Source: JAHECQ01 sp047638695 (GTDB lineage Bacteria > Actinomycetota > Acidimicrobiia > Acidimicrobiales > SZUA-35). From it: 64,000 nucleotides of DNA. The stretch is from positions 29,395 through 93,394 of the forward strand of contig JBLINY010000005.1 of NCBI GenBank assembly GCA_047638695.1, in the 5' to 3' direction. Positions 1-7,453 of this stretch are shown here, piece after piece. Position 1 is the first letter of the stretch; every line of letters begins with the position of its first letter. The position numbers and the translations under genes were made by a program. The notes under the pieces were generated by a model. The model made no database searches, was not told the origin of the DNA, and saw only the letters and a program-made list of their open reading frames with translations.

Positions 1-717
1 ATCAACGCGAGCCAACAGTTCGACGGTGGAGAGTTGGCTTGCCAGGGCGTTCCGTCGAGTCAATTCCAAGGTGCCGGCGACAAACGCCAGACTCGTGAGC
101 AGCACCAGCCCATCCGGCACCATGGCAACAGCCGCCGATGCCGACTGAGTCGTACGCATACGGCCGACTCCGGCGACGACAAAGCTGCCCGAAAGCGCAG
201 TGTCGCCGGAGTCTTTGGGCATCGGAAGTGATTCGCCTGTCAGCTGTGATTCATCGAGCAGAAGCCCCGTGGCGGCGATGACCTTGCCGTCCACAGGTAG
301 CTGGCCGCCGGTGTGAAAAAGGACGACATCGTCCATCACGATTTGTTCGATGTCGATCGTGATCTGAGAACCAGCTCTGATGACCGTGGCCTCGGGTTCG
401 GTAAGCACTTGAAGTCTGGCCAGTTCCCGCCGCGCCTTTACCTCCTGGGTGATGCCGAGGACGCTATTGGAGAACACCACTCCCAGGAAGAGTCCGTCCT
501 TCCAGTGGCCCGAGATGATGACGAGGACGAACAGAACGATCATGATCGCGTTGATCGGTGTGAGGACATTCGCCCGGACGACCTGAGCCAGAGTTCGGCC
601 TGGCGGGTCAGGGGCCGCGTTGACCTGCCCCGCCGCTTTGCGCTGCTTAACCTCGTGGTCGGTCAGTCCGAGGTCATCATCGAGAGCACGGTCAGGGTCG
701 TTCAGCGGCGCTGGATT
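1..717 (-). CDS. CtpE-like P-type cation ATPase, partial and internally deleted
   Basis: The frame continues past the left edge. It encodes the N-terminal half of a P-type ATPase resembling actinobacterial CtpE: an actuator/M1-M2 segment (motif DLGLTDHEV, then a hydrophobic pair), the actuator motif LTGESLPMPK, and the M4 motif MVPDGLVLLTSLAF followed by VELLARVD, just before where DKTGT should lie. In the family about 75 residues carrying M3 separate the SGSFVVAG.GRMRTTQ region from MVP(E/D)GL; here they are joined directly near position 145. No ATG, GTG or TTG lies between the in-frame stop at 718-720 and the conserved N-terminus; only CTG (703-705) is available. The protein is probably non-functional, or the assembly is wrong here. 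Confidence 0.7.
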
Positions 718-759
718 TCAGATGCGGCGAACCCGGCGGGTGTTTGCAACACTCGCGTT

Positions 760-2052
760 ATGGGGATCGACTACGCATCATTGATGAAGCGTGACCAGGT
801 GCACGCGTCTCTGCTCACCGACCCGGAGGCGTTCGCAGAGGAAATGGAGCGCATCTTTGTCCAGGGTTGGGCGTTCGTGGCTCACGAGTCGGAGATACGT
901 GAGCCGGGAGATTGGGTTACGGCCGAGCTCGGCACCGAGGCGGTGATCGCGGTGCGTGATCACGATGGCGGCGTCAACATCTTGGCCAATCGATGCGCAC
1001 ATCGGGGCACCGCCCTCTGTTGGGAACACAAAGGCAACGATTCCTCGCTTCGGTGTACCTACCACGCGTGGAACTTTGATCTCGACGGCTCGGTCAAGGC
1101 CATCCCGTTCCCCAGTGGCTACGAAGATCCCTTGGCCTCGGTCAACCGAGACGAGTTCGCGCTCGATCGAGCCGGCCAAGTCGAGTCTTACCGCGGGTTT
1201 GTGTTCGCAAATCTGTCCGGCACGGCCGGACCGCTGAAAAACCATTTGGGACCGGCCGGCTTTGCATTGATCGACCGCCTTTGCGAGCTGAGTCCCACTG
1301 GCGAAATCGACTTGTCGGCTGGATGGGTTCGGCATCGGGTCCAGTCCAACTGGAAGCTGTGGCCCGAAAGCGATAGCGACGGCTATCACGTGGGCTTTGT
1401 CCACGCCTCGATGGCCAGCACGACCGACAGTTATTACGACGATGTAGCCATCGGGGGTGACGCTGTGTCCAGCTCTCGTGCCGTCGACTGGGGGAAGGGC
1501 CACATCGAACTCGATTTTCGGCCTAGCTACAAAGCCGAACTGGCGTGGTTGGGGACGACAAGAGACAAGGTGTCCGGCTATTGCGAAGCTCTAGAGGCTC
1601 GAGTCGGGGAGCCGAGAGCTGCTGAATTGCTGTGGAACGGTCCACCGCACGCGTTCCTGTTTCCAAATCTGTTCCTCGGCGAAATGGTTGTTGCCGTCGT
1701 CGATCCTGTGGCCCCTCGTGAGATGGTGCACCGACACACCGCGGTCCAATTCGAGGGCGTCGAGGAGTCCTTCAACCGGCGTTTGCTGAGGCAAACCGAG
1801 GCCGCGGTTGGGCCAGCATCGTTCATTACCAGTGATGATGCCATCACTGCCGAGCGGATTCAGACCGGTGTAGGCGGAACTCGCTCCAGTTGGGCTGGAG
1901 ACGATCGCGGCTGGATCGATCTGAGTCGGGGTCTACACCGTGAAGTCGTCGACGCCGATGGCACCCGTTCTGGTGATCTCTCTGACGAGACCACGAACCG
2001 TGGCTTCTGGCGCCGATACGCAGAGGTGATGGCAGAACGGGCCCCCGTGTGA
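760..2052 (+). CDS. Rieske non-heme iron oxygenase, alpha subunit
   Basis: A 430-residue large subunit of an aromatic ring-hydroxylating dioxygenase. The Rieske [2Fe-2S] ligands are visible as Cys79-His81 and Cys99-His102 (NRCAHRG and CTYHAWNF). The mononuclear iron site is in the catalytic half: DGYHVGFVH with His210 and His215 after NWKL. ATG 760 was chosen because it precedes the first conserved residues; ATG 784 is possible and neither has a strong Shine-Dalgarno site. It overlaps the beta-subunit gene by one base. No ferredoxin or reductase gene is nearby, so electrons must come from elsewhere. The substrate cannot be read from sequence; an aromatic or aromatic-acid substrate is the usual one for alpha/beta enzymes. 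Confidence 0.9.
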   Translation: MGIDYASLMKRDQVHASLLTDPEAFAEEMERIFVQGWAFVAHESEIREPGDWVTAELGTEAVIAVRDHDGGVNILANRCAHRGTALCWEHKGNDSSLRCTYHAWNFDLDGSVKAIPFPSGYEDPLASVNRDEFALDRAGQVESYRGFVFANLSGTAGPLKNHLGPAGFALIDRLCELSPTGEIDLSAGWVRHRVQSNWKLWPESDSDGYHVGFVHASMASTTDSYYDDVAIGGDAVSSSRAVDWGKGHIELDFRPSYKAELAWLGTTRDKVSGYCEALEARVGEPRAAELLWNGPPHAFLFPNLFLGEMVVAVVDPVAPREMVHRHTAVQFEGVEESFNRRLLRQTEAAVGPASFITSDDAITAERIQTGVGGTRSSWAGDDRGWIDLSRGLHREVVDADGTRSGDLSDETTNRGFWRRYAEVMAERAPV

Positions 2053-2594
2053 TGACGCTTCTGCCCTCAGACGAGGTGTTGGCCTTTCTCATCACCGAGG
2101 CCCGCTACGCCGACGAGTCAGCGCTTGATGAATGGGAGGCGCTGCTCACTGACGATTTTCACTACTGGGTGCCAAACGGACCAATGCAGGGTGACCCGGC
2201 CAAGCAGCTCAGCTACATCAACGACAATCGTGCCCGCACTGCCACTCGTATTCGTCAGTTGAAGACGGGAAAGCGTTTGGCCCAGCTACCGCCGTCGCCG
2301 ATGCGGCGGGTGCTCTCGAACATCGAGGTTCGAGAGATCATCGGATCAACAGCTGACGGATCGACAGCTGACGGATCAACAGCTGACGGGTCGGCGGCGG
2401 GGGATGAACAGGTAGTCGAGGCCAACGTCGTGTTGTACGAAGTCGCCGCACAGTCGACCGGTGAGTTGAGAATCTGGCCTAGCCGGGTTCGCTACCGTCT
2501 TCGCCGAGTGGGCGGTGAACTCCGCTTGGCCGCCAAGTGGGTTGAGTTGGTGACCGCCGAGCTCGGTCAGCGAAATCTGACGTTTCTGATCTGA
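2052..2594 (+). CDS. Ring-hydroxylating dioxygenase beta subunit
   Basis: A 180-residue SnoaL/NTF2-fold small subunit. It begins with the typical helix (EVLAFLITEARYADESALDEWEALL) followed by DDFHYWVP, and has the late WPSRVRYRLRRV strand. The ATG overlaps the alpha-subunit stop as TGATG, indicating translational coupling; GTG 2049 is an alternative. In the family this subunit is mainly structural in an alpha3beta3 complex. An insertion of a GSTAD pentapeptide repeated three times, then a glycine/alanine-rich stretch, sits in a loop between conserved strands and probably arose by slippage. Confidence 0.85.
   Translation: MTLLPSDEVLAFLITEARYADESALDEWEALLTDDFHYWVPNGPMQGDPAKQLSYINDNRARTATRIRQLKTGKRLAQLPPSPMRRVLSNIEVREIIGSTADGSTADGSTADGSAAGDEQVVEANVVLYEVAAQSTGELRIWPSRVRYRLRRVGGELRLAAKWVELVTAELGQRNLTFLI
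2343..2387 (+). repeat. Three 15-bp direct repeats inside the beta-subunit gene
   Basis: The unit ggatcaacagctgac occurs three times head to tail, the middle copy with one change. It encodes three GSTAD pentapeptides and keeps the frame. Confidence 0.85.
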
Positions 2595-2640
2595 GCACCA
2601 GGCGTACCCCGGCCACCAAGCTCATGGTCGCTCGTTCCGG

Positions 2641-3192
2641 TTAGCTCCGGTCGGTTGAGTTGATGTAACGGTTGACCGCAGCTGCCCATCGTCGTTGGAT
2701 CGTTTCCGGTGTTGACCCGAGGGTTCCCGAGCGTTCTTGATGATGGAGCCCGACGAGCAGGGCTATGAGCCCGATGGCGGTATCGGCGACCTGTTGAGAA
2801 CGGCGTTCGGCTCCGATGAGCAGTACGACTTCGACTGTGAAGAGCCGAAGGATCTCCGAAGCGATGGCGAGCTGGGCCTCACTTGGTGCGAAGTCGTCAA
2901 AGGGTCGCGAGTACATAAGGGCGATCAGGCGCGGGTGCCGGGCGCTGAAAGCTTGGTGAGCCCGGCAGAGCGCGAGCACGCGCGCCCCGGGAACATCGGA
3001 GAGGACGCTGCTGGACAAAGGATGGCTAATGGCCACCACGGGTGCCGAAACCCACAATCTCGCGGCAGCAGACGGGTCAACCCTGATCGCTGTGGCTGAG
3101 GTCATCAAACCCGGACGGCATCTCGCCGTTGCTCGGGCCGAGGTCTTCAACAACTCCCTCGACGGCACCCGATGTCTGACCGGATTGTTCAC
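2641..3192 (-). CDS. TetR-family transcriptional regulator (divergent HTH)
   Basis: A 183-residue protein starting at GTG 3192, 30 bases after the lyase gene on the same strand. The C-terminal two thirds resemble the all-helical TetR ligand-binding domain (VLALCRAHQAFSARHPRLIALMY, then an amphipathic helix near AIGLIALLVGLHH). The N-terminus fits a TetR DNA-binding domain (RELLKTSARATARCRPGLMTS, then AAARLWVSAPVVAISHP), but the recognition-helix region is unusual and lacks the common Y-x-HF ending. Position at the end of the lyase/CoA-transferase operon suggests it is the local regulator; DNA binding is uncertain. Confidence 0.6.
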   Translation of the reverse strand: MNNPVRHRVPSRELLKTSARATARCRPGLMTSATAIRVDPSAAARLWVSAPVVAISHPLSSSVLSDVPGARVLALCRAHQAFSARHPRLIALMYSRPFDDFAPSEAQLAIASEILRLFTVEVVLLIGAERRSQQVADTAIGLIALLVGLHHQERSGTLGSTPETIQRRWAAAVNRYINSTDRS

Positions 3193-3221
3193 CGCCGTCG
3201 GTGTCGCTGTAGCGCCGAGGT

Positions 3222-4877
3222 CTACCGAGTGAGCCAGCCGTGGGCCTGTGGCTTGCGCCCGGCTTTCGGATCGAGCCGGGCGTGGACGATGGCGGGTCCG
3301 TTCAGAGCGGCTGCATCGTCGAGTGCTTTCCGCAGATCGGCCGGATCCTCCACGTAAAAGCTCCCGGCCCCGAACGCTTCGGCGATCTTCTCGTAGCGGG
3401 CCGTTGGCAAATACATGTTGGGAGGCGGCGGGGCATCATCGGGGAGCTCAGACTCTCCGCCGCCGATGCCGTTGTTGTTCAGGATGACCACGATCACCGG
3501 GAGCTGATATCGGCAGATCGTTTCCATCTCCATGCCGCTGAACCCGAAGGCCGAATCACCCTGGACAGTCACGACCCGCTGGCCTGGATTGCAGACCGCA
3601 GCAGCGATGGCGAAACCGAGGCCGATCCCCATCGTGCCGTAGCTGCCGGCGTCGAGTCGGTGCCGAGGGTTGACGTTGGGCATCTGGGTGCGCCCGATGT
3701 CCATCGTGTTGGCACCTTCGCCGACGATGATGTCATCTGGTTCGAGCCACTCGGCAATGTCGCGGAAGGCCCGGTAGTAGTTCATCGGAGACGAATCGTC
3801 GGCTTGCATGCTGGCGACGGCCTCTTCATTGGCCGCGATCTTCTCGGCGATGGATCGGCGCCAAGGCGTATCGGCCGCATAGCTCCATGGATCGTCGGCC
3901 AGTTCGGCATTGAACTGGCCCATGATGGCCCGGCCATCACCAACCAGCGCCACCTCTGCAGGGACGTTGTGGCCTATCTGCTCGGGATGAGAGTCGAGCT
4001 GAAGGACCTTCACGTTGGGGTTGAACCGTGGCGTACTGCCGAAGTGCATGATCCAGTTGAGGCGAGCCCCGGCAAGCAGAATGACGTCAGCCTCTTCCAG
4101 TGCAAGAGATCGAGCGGCGCCGACAGATAACGGATGGTCGTCGGGAACCACGCCCTTTCCCATGGGTGAAGCGAGGAACGGGAGGTCGGTCCGGTCGACG
4201 AACTGACGAACTTCGTCCTCGGCCCGAGCCCACGCCATGCCCTTGCCGACAATAAGCAGCGGCTTCTCGGCTCCCTTGAGAACCTCGATCGCTCGCCGTA
4301 CTGAGTCCGGTTCGGCATGGGTCCGGGGCGCTTCGCCGACCACGGCAGCAGTGCCGATCGTTGACTCATCCACTCTGCCATCGATCACATCAGCCGGCAT
4401 GTCGAGGTAGACGGGCCCGGGCCGCCCGAACAGCGAGGTACGGATGGCCTGCTCGACGTAGTACGGAATGCGATCGTGAGACTCGACCCGGTGGGCGTAC
4501 TTGCACCAGGGCTTGACCGCAGCCACCTGGTCTTCCTCCTGGAAGGCAGCCATGCCGTTCTGATCCGTCGGAGATGACCCGCCAATCAAGATCATCGGCC
4601 ACAGGTTCTCCTTGGCGTTGGCCAAGCCAGAGAGAGCGTGAATGACACCCGGACCGGAAACCACGAGGCAACCTTGGGCCCGACCAGTCAGGTAGCCGGC
4701 TGCTTGAGCGGCATAGGAAGCAGACTGCTCGTTGCGCATGCCAATGAACGTGATGCCTTCCTTCTGCATGGCGACGGCGATTGGCACAACAGGAAAGCCG
4801 ACGATGCCGAACACGTAGTCGACGCCCTGCTGTTTGAGGTTGCGGGCCAGAATCCTGGCTCCGGAAATGTCAGTCAC
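3222..4877 (-). CDS. ThDP-dependent 2-hydroxyacyl-CoA lyase / oxalyl-CoA decarboxylase family
   Basis: A 551-residue three-domain thiamine-diphosphate enzyme. The N-terminal Pyr domain has the activating glutamate in GMRNEQSASYAAQAAGYLTG; a central Rossmann-like domain follows; the PP domain has the metal/ThDP motif GDSAFGFSGMEMETICRYQ ending in NNNGIGGGES. The loop MAAFQEEDQ resembles the MGAFQE segment of human 2-hydroxyacyl-CoA lyase more than the GDYEE loop of oxalyl-CoA decarboxylases, so cleavage of a 2-hydroxyacyl-CoA to formyl-CoA plus a carbonyl is my preferred reading. It lies second to last in an operon with a racemase-like protein and a CoA-transferase. Expected to be cytoplasmic. 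Family certain; exact substrate unknown. Confidence 0.85.
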   Translation of the reverse strand: MTDISGARILARNLKQQGVDYVFGIVGFPVVPIAVAMQKEGITFIGMRNEQSASYAAQAAGYLTGRAQGCLVVSGPGVIHALSGLANAKENLWPMILIGGSSPTDQNGMAAFQEEDQVAAVKPWCKYAHRVESHDRIPYYVEQAIRTSLFGRPGPVYLDMPADVIDGRVDESTIGTAAVVGEAPRTHAEPDSVRRAIEVLKGAEKPLLIVGKGMAWARAEDEVRQFVDRTDLPFLASPMGKGVVPDDHPLSVGAARSLALEEADVILLAGARLNWIMHFGSTPRFNPNVKVLQLDSHPEQIGHNVPAEVALVGDGRAIMGQFNAELADDPWSYAADTPWRRSIAEKIAANEEAVASMQADDSSPMNYYRAFRDIAEWLEPDDIIVGEGANTMDIGRTQMPNVNPRHRLDAGSYGTMGIGLGFAIAAAVCNPGQRVVTVQGDSAFGFSGMEMETICRYQLPVIVVILNNNGIGGGESELPDDAPPPPNMYLPTARYEKIAEAFGAGSFYVEDPADLRKALDDAAALNGPAIVHARLDPKAGRKPQAHGWLTR

Positions 4878-4941
4878 TGGATGCTTCTCCTGGATGTAGT
4901 CCGTCGTCTCCGACTCGTTCGATCGTTACGTTCCCGAGGGT

Positions 4942-6132
4942 TCAGTTGCTACGGATCACGGCTCGGTCTCGCAGTTCGGCCAGAGCATCGGGATCCAGTC
5001 CGAGATCGGTAGCAAGCACTTCGTTTGTGTGGGCACCCAGTGCCGGGGCGACCTCGAGGTCGACCTCACTGGCCGAGAGGCGCGGCGCCCACCCCAGCAT
5101 CGGAACCTCGCCGTGTTCGGGGTGTTGAATCGTCTTCACGAAACCGCGCTCGACGAGATGCGGATCGGTGAGTACCTCGGCGGTGTCGAGCACCGGGCCA
5201 CCGGGGACACCGGCTGCTTCCAGCTGCTCGGCGATCTCATGCTTTGAGTGTCGGATTGTCCACTGGCTGATTTCGGCTTTGAGCTCAGCGGTATTGGCGA
5301 CTCTCGCTTCATTGGTGGCGAACCGTGGGTCCTCCGTCAACTCGCTTCGGCCCATGGCGGTGCAGAGGGCCACGAACATCTTTGGCGTGACCGCCATGAT
5401 CATGGCGAAGTCATTCGGGCCGCCCCCGGCCGTCGGGTACAGGTTGTTGACGGCGAAGGCACCGTTCCCGTTTCGTGGCGCCGGGTTCTCGCCCCAACCA
5501 GGGGCCATCGAGATCCGGGTTCGCATGTAGTAGGTCATCGCCTCTTGCATGGAAATCTCGATCCGCTGGCCTTCACCCGTCCGGAGTTTCTGGACGTACG
5601 CGGCAACAATCGCCAACGCAAGCTGGACACCGGTGCCGGAGTCGCCGGTGGTCGGACCGGGTAACAGGGGCTCGCCGTCGGGGTAGCCGGTGGCCGACAG
5701 GGCCCCGGCTGCAGCCTGGGCCACACCGTCAAAGCACTTCCGGTCTGCGTAGGGCCCGGAGAGGCCGAAGCCCTTGACCGAGGCGTAGATGACCCCGGGG
5801 CTGACCTGTTTGATCACGTCGTACCCAATGTCGAGCTTCTCCACCACCCCCGGTCCATAGTTCTCCACGAACACGTCGAACTGTGGGGCAAGCTGCAGCA
5901 ACAGGTCGCGGCCGTCGGCCGTGGCCAGATCGATGGCGACGCTCCGCTTGTTGCAGTTCCAGTAGAAGAAGTAGTCCCTGGGCATGTCGGCGACCCCGCG
6001 GGCCGGATCGCCTGATCTAGGTGGCTCGATCTTCACCACGTCAGCGCCGAACCAGGCCAGTGCCTGTGTCGCTGCTGGGCCCGCCTCGTACTGAGTCAGG
6101 TCCAGAATTCGCAATCCATCGAGTGCCGGCAT
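4942..6132 (-). CDS. CaiB/BaiF (family III) CoA-transferase
   Basis: A 396-residue interlocked-dimer CoA-transferase. It begins LDGLRILDLTQYEAGPAATQALAWFGADVVKIEPP, typical of the fold, and carries the catalytic aspartate in GPTTGDSGTGVQLAL. The family moves CoA between carboxylates through an aspartyl-CoA anhydride. The gene lies 65 bases upstream of the lyase gene on the same strand. If that lyase releases formyl-CoA, this enzyme could return CoA to a new 2-hydroxy acid, like formyl-CoA:oxalate CoA-transferase. This pairing is inference; donor and acceptor cannot be read from the sequence. Confidence 0.88.
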   Translation of the reverse strand: MPALDGLRILDLTQYEAGPAATQALAWFGADVVKIEPPRSGDPARGVADMPRDYFFYWNCNKRSVAIDLATADGRDLLLQLAPQFDVFVENYGPGVVEKLDIGYDVIKQVSPGVIYASVKGFGLSGPYADRKCFDGVAQAAAGALSATGYPDGEPLLPGPTTGDSGTGVQLALAIVAAYVQKLRTGEGQRIEISMQEAMTYYMRTRISMAPGWGENPAPRNGNGAFAVNNLYPTAGGGPNDFAMIMAVTPKMFVALCTAMGRSELTEDPRFATNEARVANTAELKAEISQWTIRHSKHEIAEQLEAAGVPGGPVLDTAEVLTDPHLVERGFVKTIQHPEHGEVPMLGWAPRLSASEVDLEVAPALGAHTNEVLATDLGLDPDALAELRDRAVIRSN

Positions 6133-6209
6133 CGGTCTCCCTTGTTCCCGTGGACCCTATGCGTTCGACCGAGTGCGTGCTGAGGGCCGAGTCAAGGCTG
6201 TGGGCGCGG

Positions 6210-7355
6210 TCACCGAACCGATCCCGCGTCCCGCAGCTGAGCGATCTCGTCAGCCCCGTAGCCGGCGTTGGCCAGAACATCATCAGTGTCGGCCCCGGGA
6301 TGGGCCGGCGGTCCCGATACAGCCGACGGCGTACGGTCGAAGCGCGGCGCGGGAGCCGGCTGCCGCACACCAGCAACATCGACGAACGTGTCGCGCTGTG
6401 TGTTCTGCGGGTGCTCATATGCCTCGGGAATCGTCAGCACCGGAGCGAAACAGACATCGGTTCCGTCCATGATCTCGCACCATTCGGCTCGAGTCCGAGT
6501 GATGAAGATCTCGGCCATTTCCGCCCGACGTTCGGGCCAGCCGCCCTTGTAGCGCTGCGCGTCCCATTCGGGCCCCTCGCGGTCGGTCAGGCGAAGAAGT
6601 TCCGCGTAGAACTGAGGCTCGATCGAGCCGACCGAGATGTATTCGCCGTCGGCGCACTTGTACACCCCGTAGTAATGAGAGGCTCCGTCCAGCTGATTCT
6701 CGCCGCGAGGTCGTAGGGCGCCCTGATGTTGGGCACCGTGCATGGACGTCATCAACATGGCGGCACCGTCGACCATGGCGGCATCCACCGTCTGGCCCTG
6801 TCCCGACCGTTGGGCCTCGACCAGCGCGCCGAGGACTCCCATTGCCAGGAGCATCCCTCCACCCCCGAAGTCGCCGATGAGGTTGAGTGGCACGGTCGGT
6901 GGCTCATCGGGAGAGGTGCCGATATGGGCCAGACACCCGGCGAGAGCGATGTAGTTGATGTCGTGACCGGCCATCTGGGCATAGGGGCCCTCCTGTCCCC
7001 AACCAGTCATGCGGCCGTAGACCAGACGGCTGTTTCGGGCCAAACAAACGTCGGGGCCAAGGCCCAGTCGTTCCATCACCCCGGGGCGGAAACCTTCGAT
7101 GAGGGCGTCGGCTTCCCCGGCCAGGCGAAGGACGATCTCGATGCCGGAGGGAGACTTGAGATCAACTCCTATCGAACGACGACCACGATCGAGCGGGCTG
7201 ATGGGAGGTTCATCGGGAAACTCCTCAGGCACGTTCGAAGCCCGATCGATTCTGATCACGTCCGCCCCCATGTCGGACAACACCATCCCGCAAAAGGGAG
7301 CAGGGCCAATCCCTTGGAGCTCGACGACGGTCATACCGGACAAAGGACCACTCAT
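6210..7355 (-). CDS. Alpha-methylacyl-CoA racemase-like protein (CaiB/BaiF fold)
   Basis: A 381-residue family III protein of the racemase subgroup. It has MTVVELQGIGPAPFCGMVLSDMGADVIRID, the catalytic histidine context in GPYAQMAGHDINYIALAG and the aspartate in NLIGDFGGGGMLLAMG, as in alpha-methylacyl-CoA racemases. These interconvert (R)- and (S)-2-methylacyl-CoA thioesters by alpha-proton exchange, preparing branched acids for beta-oxidation. It is the first gene of the minus-strand operon leading to the CoA-transferase and lyase. Whether it racemises 2-methyl or 2-hydroxy thioesters is unknown. Confidence 0.82.
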   Translation of the reverse strand: MSGPLSGMTVVELQGIGPAPFCGMVLSDMGADVIRIDRASNVPEEFPDEPPISPLDRGRRSIGVDLKSPSGIEIVLRLAGEADALIEGFRPGVMERLGLGPDVCLARNSRLVYGRMTGWGQEGPYAQMAGHDINYIALAGCLAHIGTSPDEPPTVPLNLIGDFGGGGMLLAMGVLGALVEAQRSGQGQTVDAAMVDGAAMLMTSMHGAQHQGALRPRGENQLDGASHYYGVYKCADGEYISVGSIEPQFYAELLRLTDREGPEWDAQRYKGGWPERRAEMAEIFITRTRAEWCEIMDGTDVCFAPVLTIPEAYEHPQNTQRDTFVDVAGVRQPAPAPRFDRTPSAVSGPPAHPGADTDDVLANAGYGADEIAQLRDAGSVR

Positions 7356-7453
7356 GGAAGAAACCTAGGGAGCAGAGTTATCCCCGGCAAGCCCGTCGGC
7401 TCGATCTTCGTCAGAACTGGGCCGCCGACCAGGGTGAACTAGCGTCGGCTTTG

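Noticed and set aside
3240..4130. 296-codon plus-strand frame opposite the lyase gene
   Set aside because: No recognisable motif; the opposite strand encodes a complete ThDP enzyme.
3222..4877. Acetolactate synthase for the ThDP enzyme
   Set aside because: The PP-domain ending NNNGIGGGES and the FQE loop match 2-hydroxyacyl-CoA lyase/oxalyl-CoA decarboxylase, and no regulatory subunit is near.
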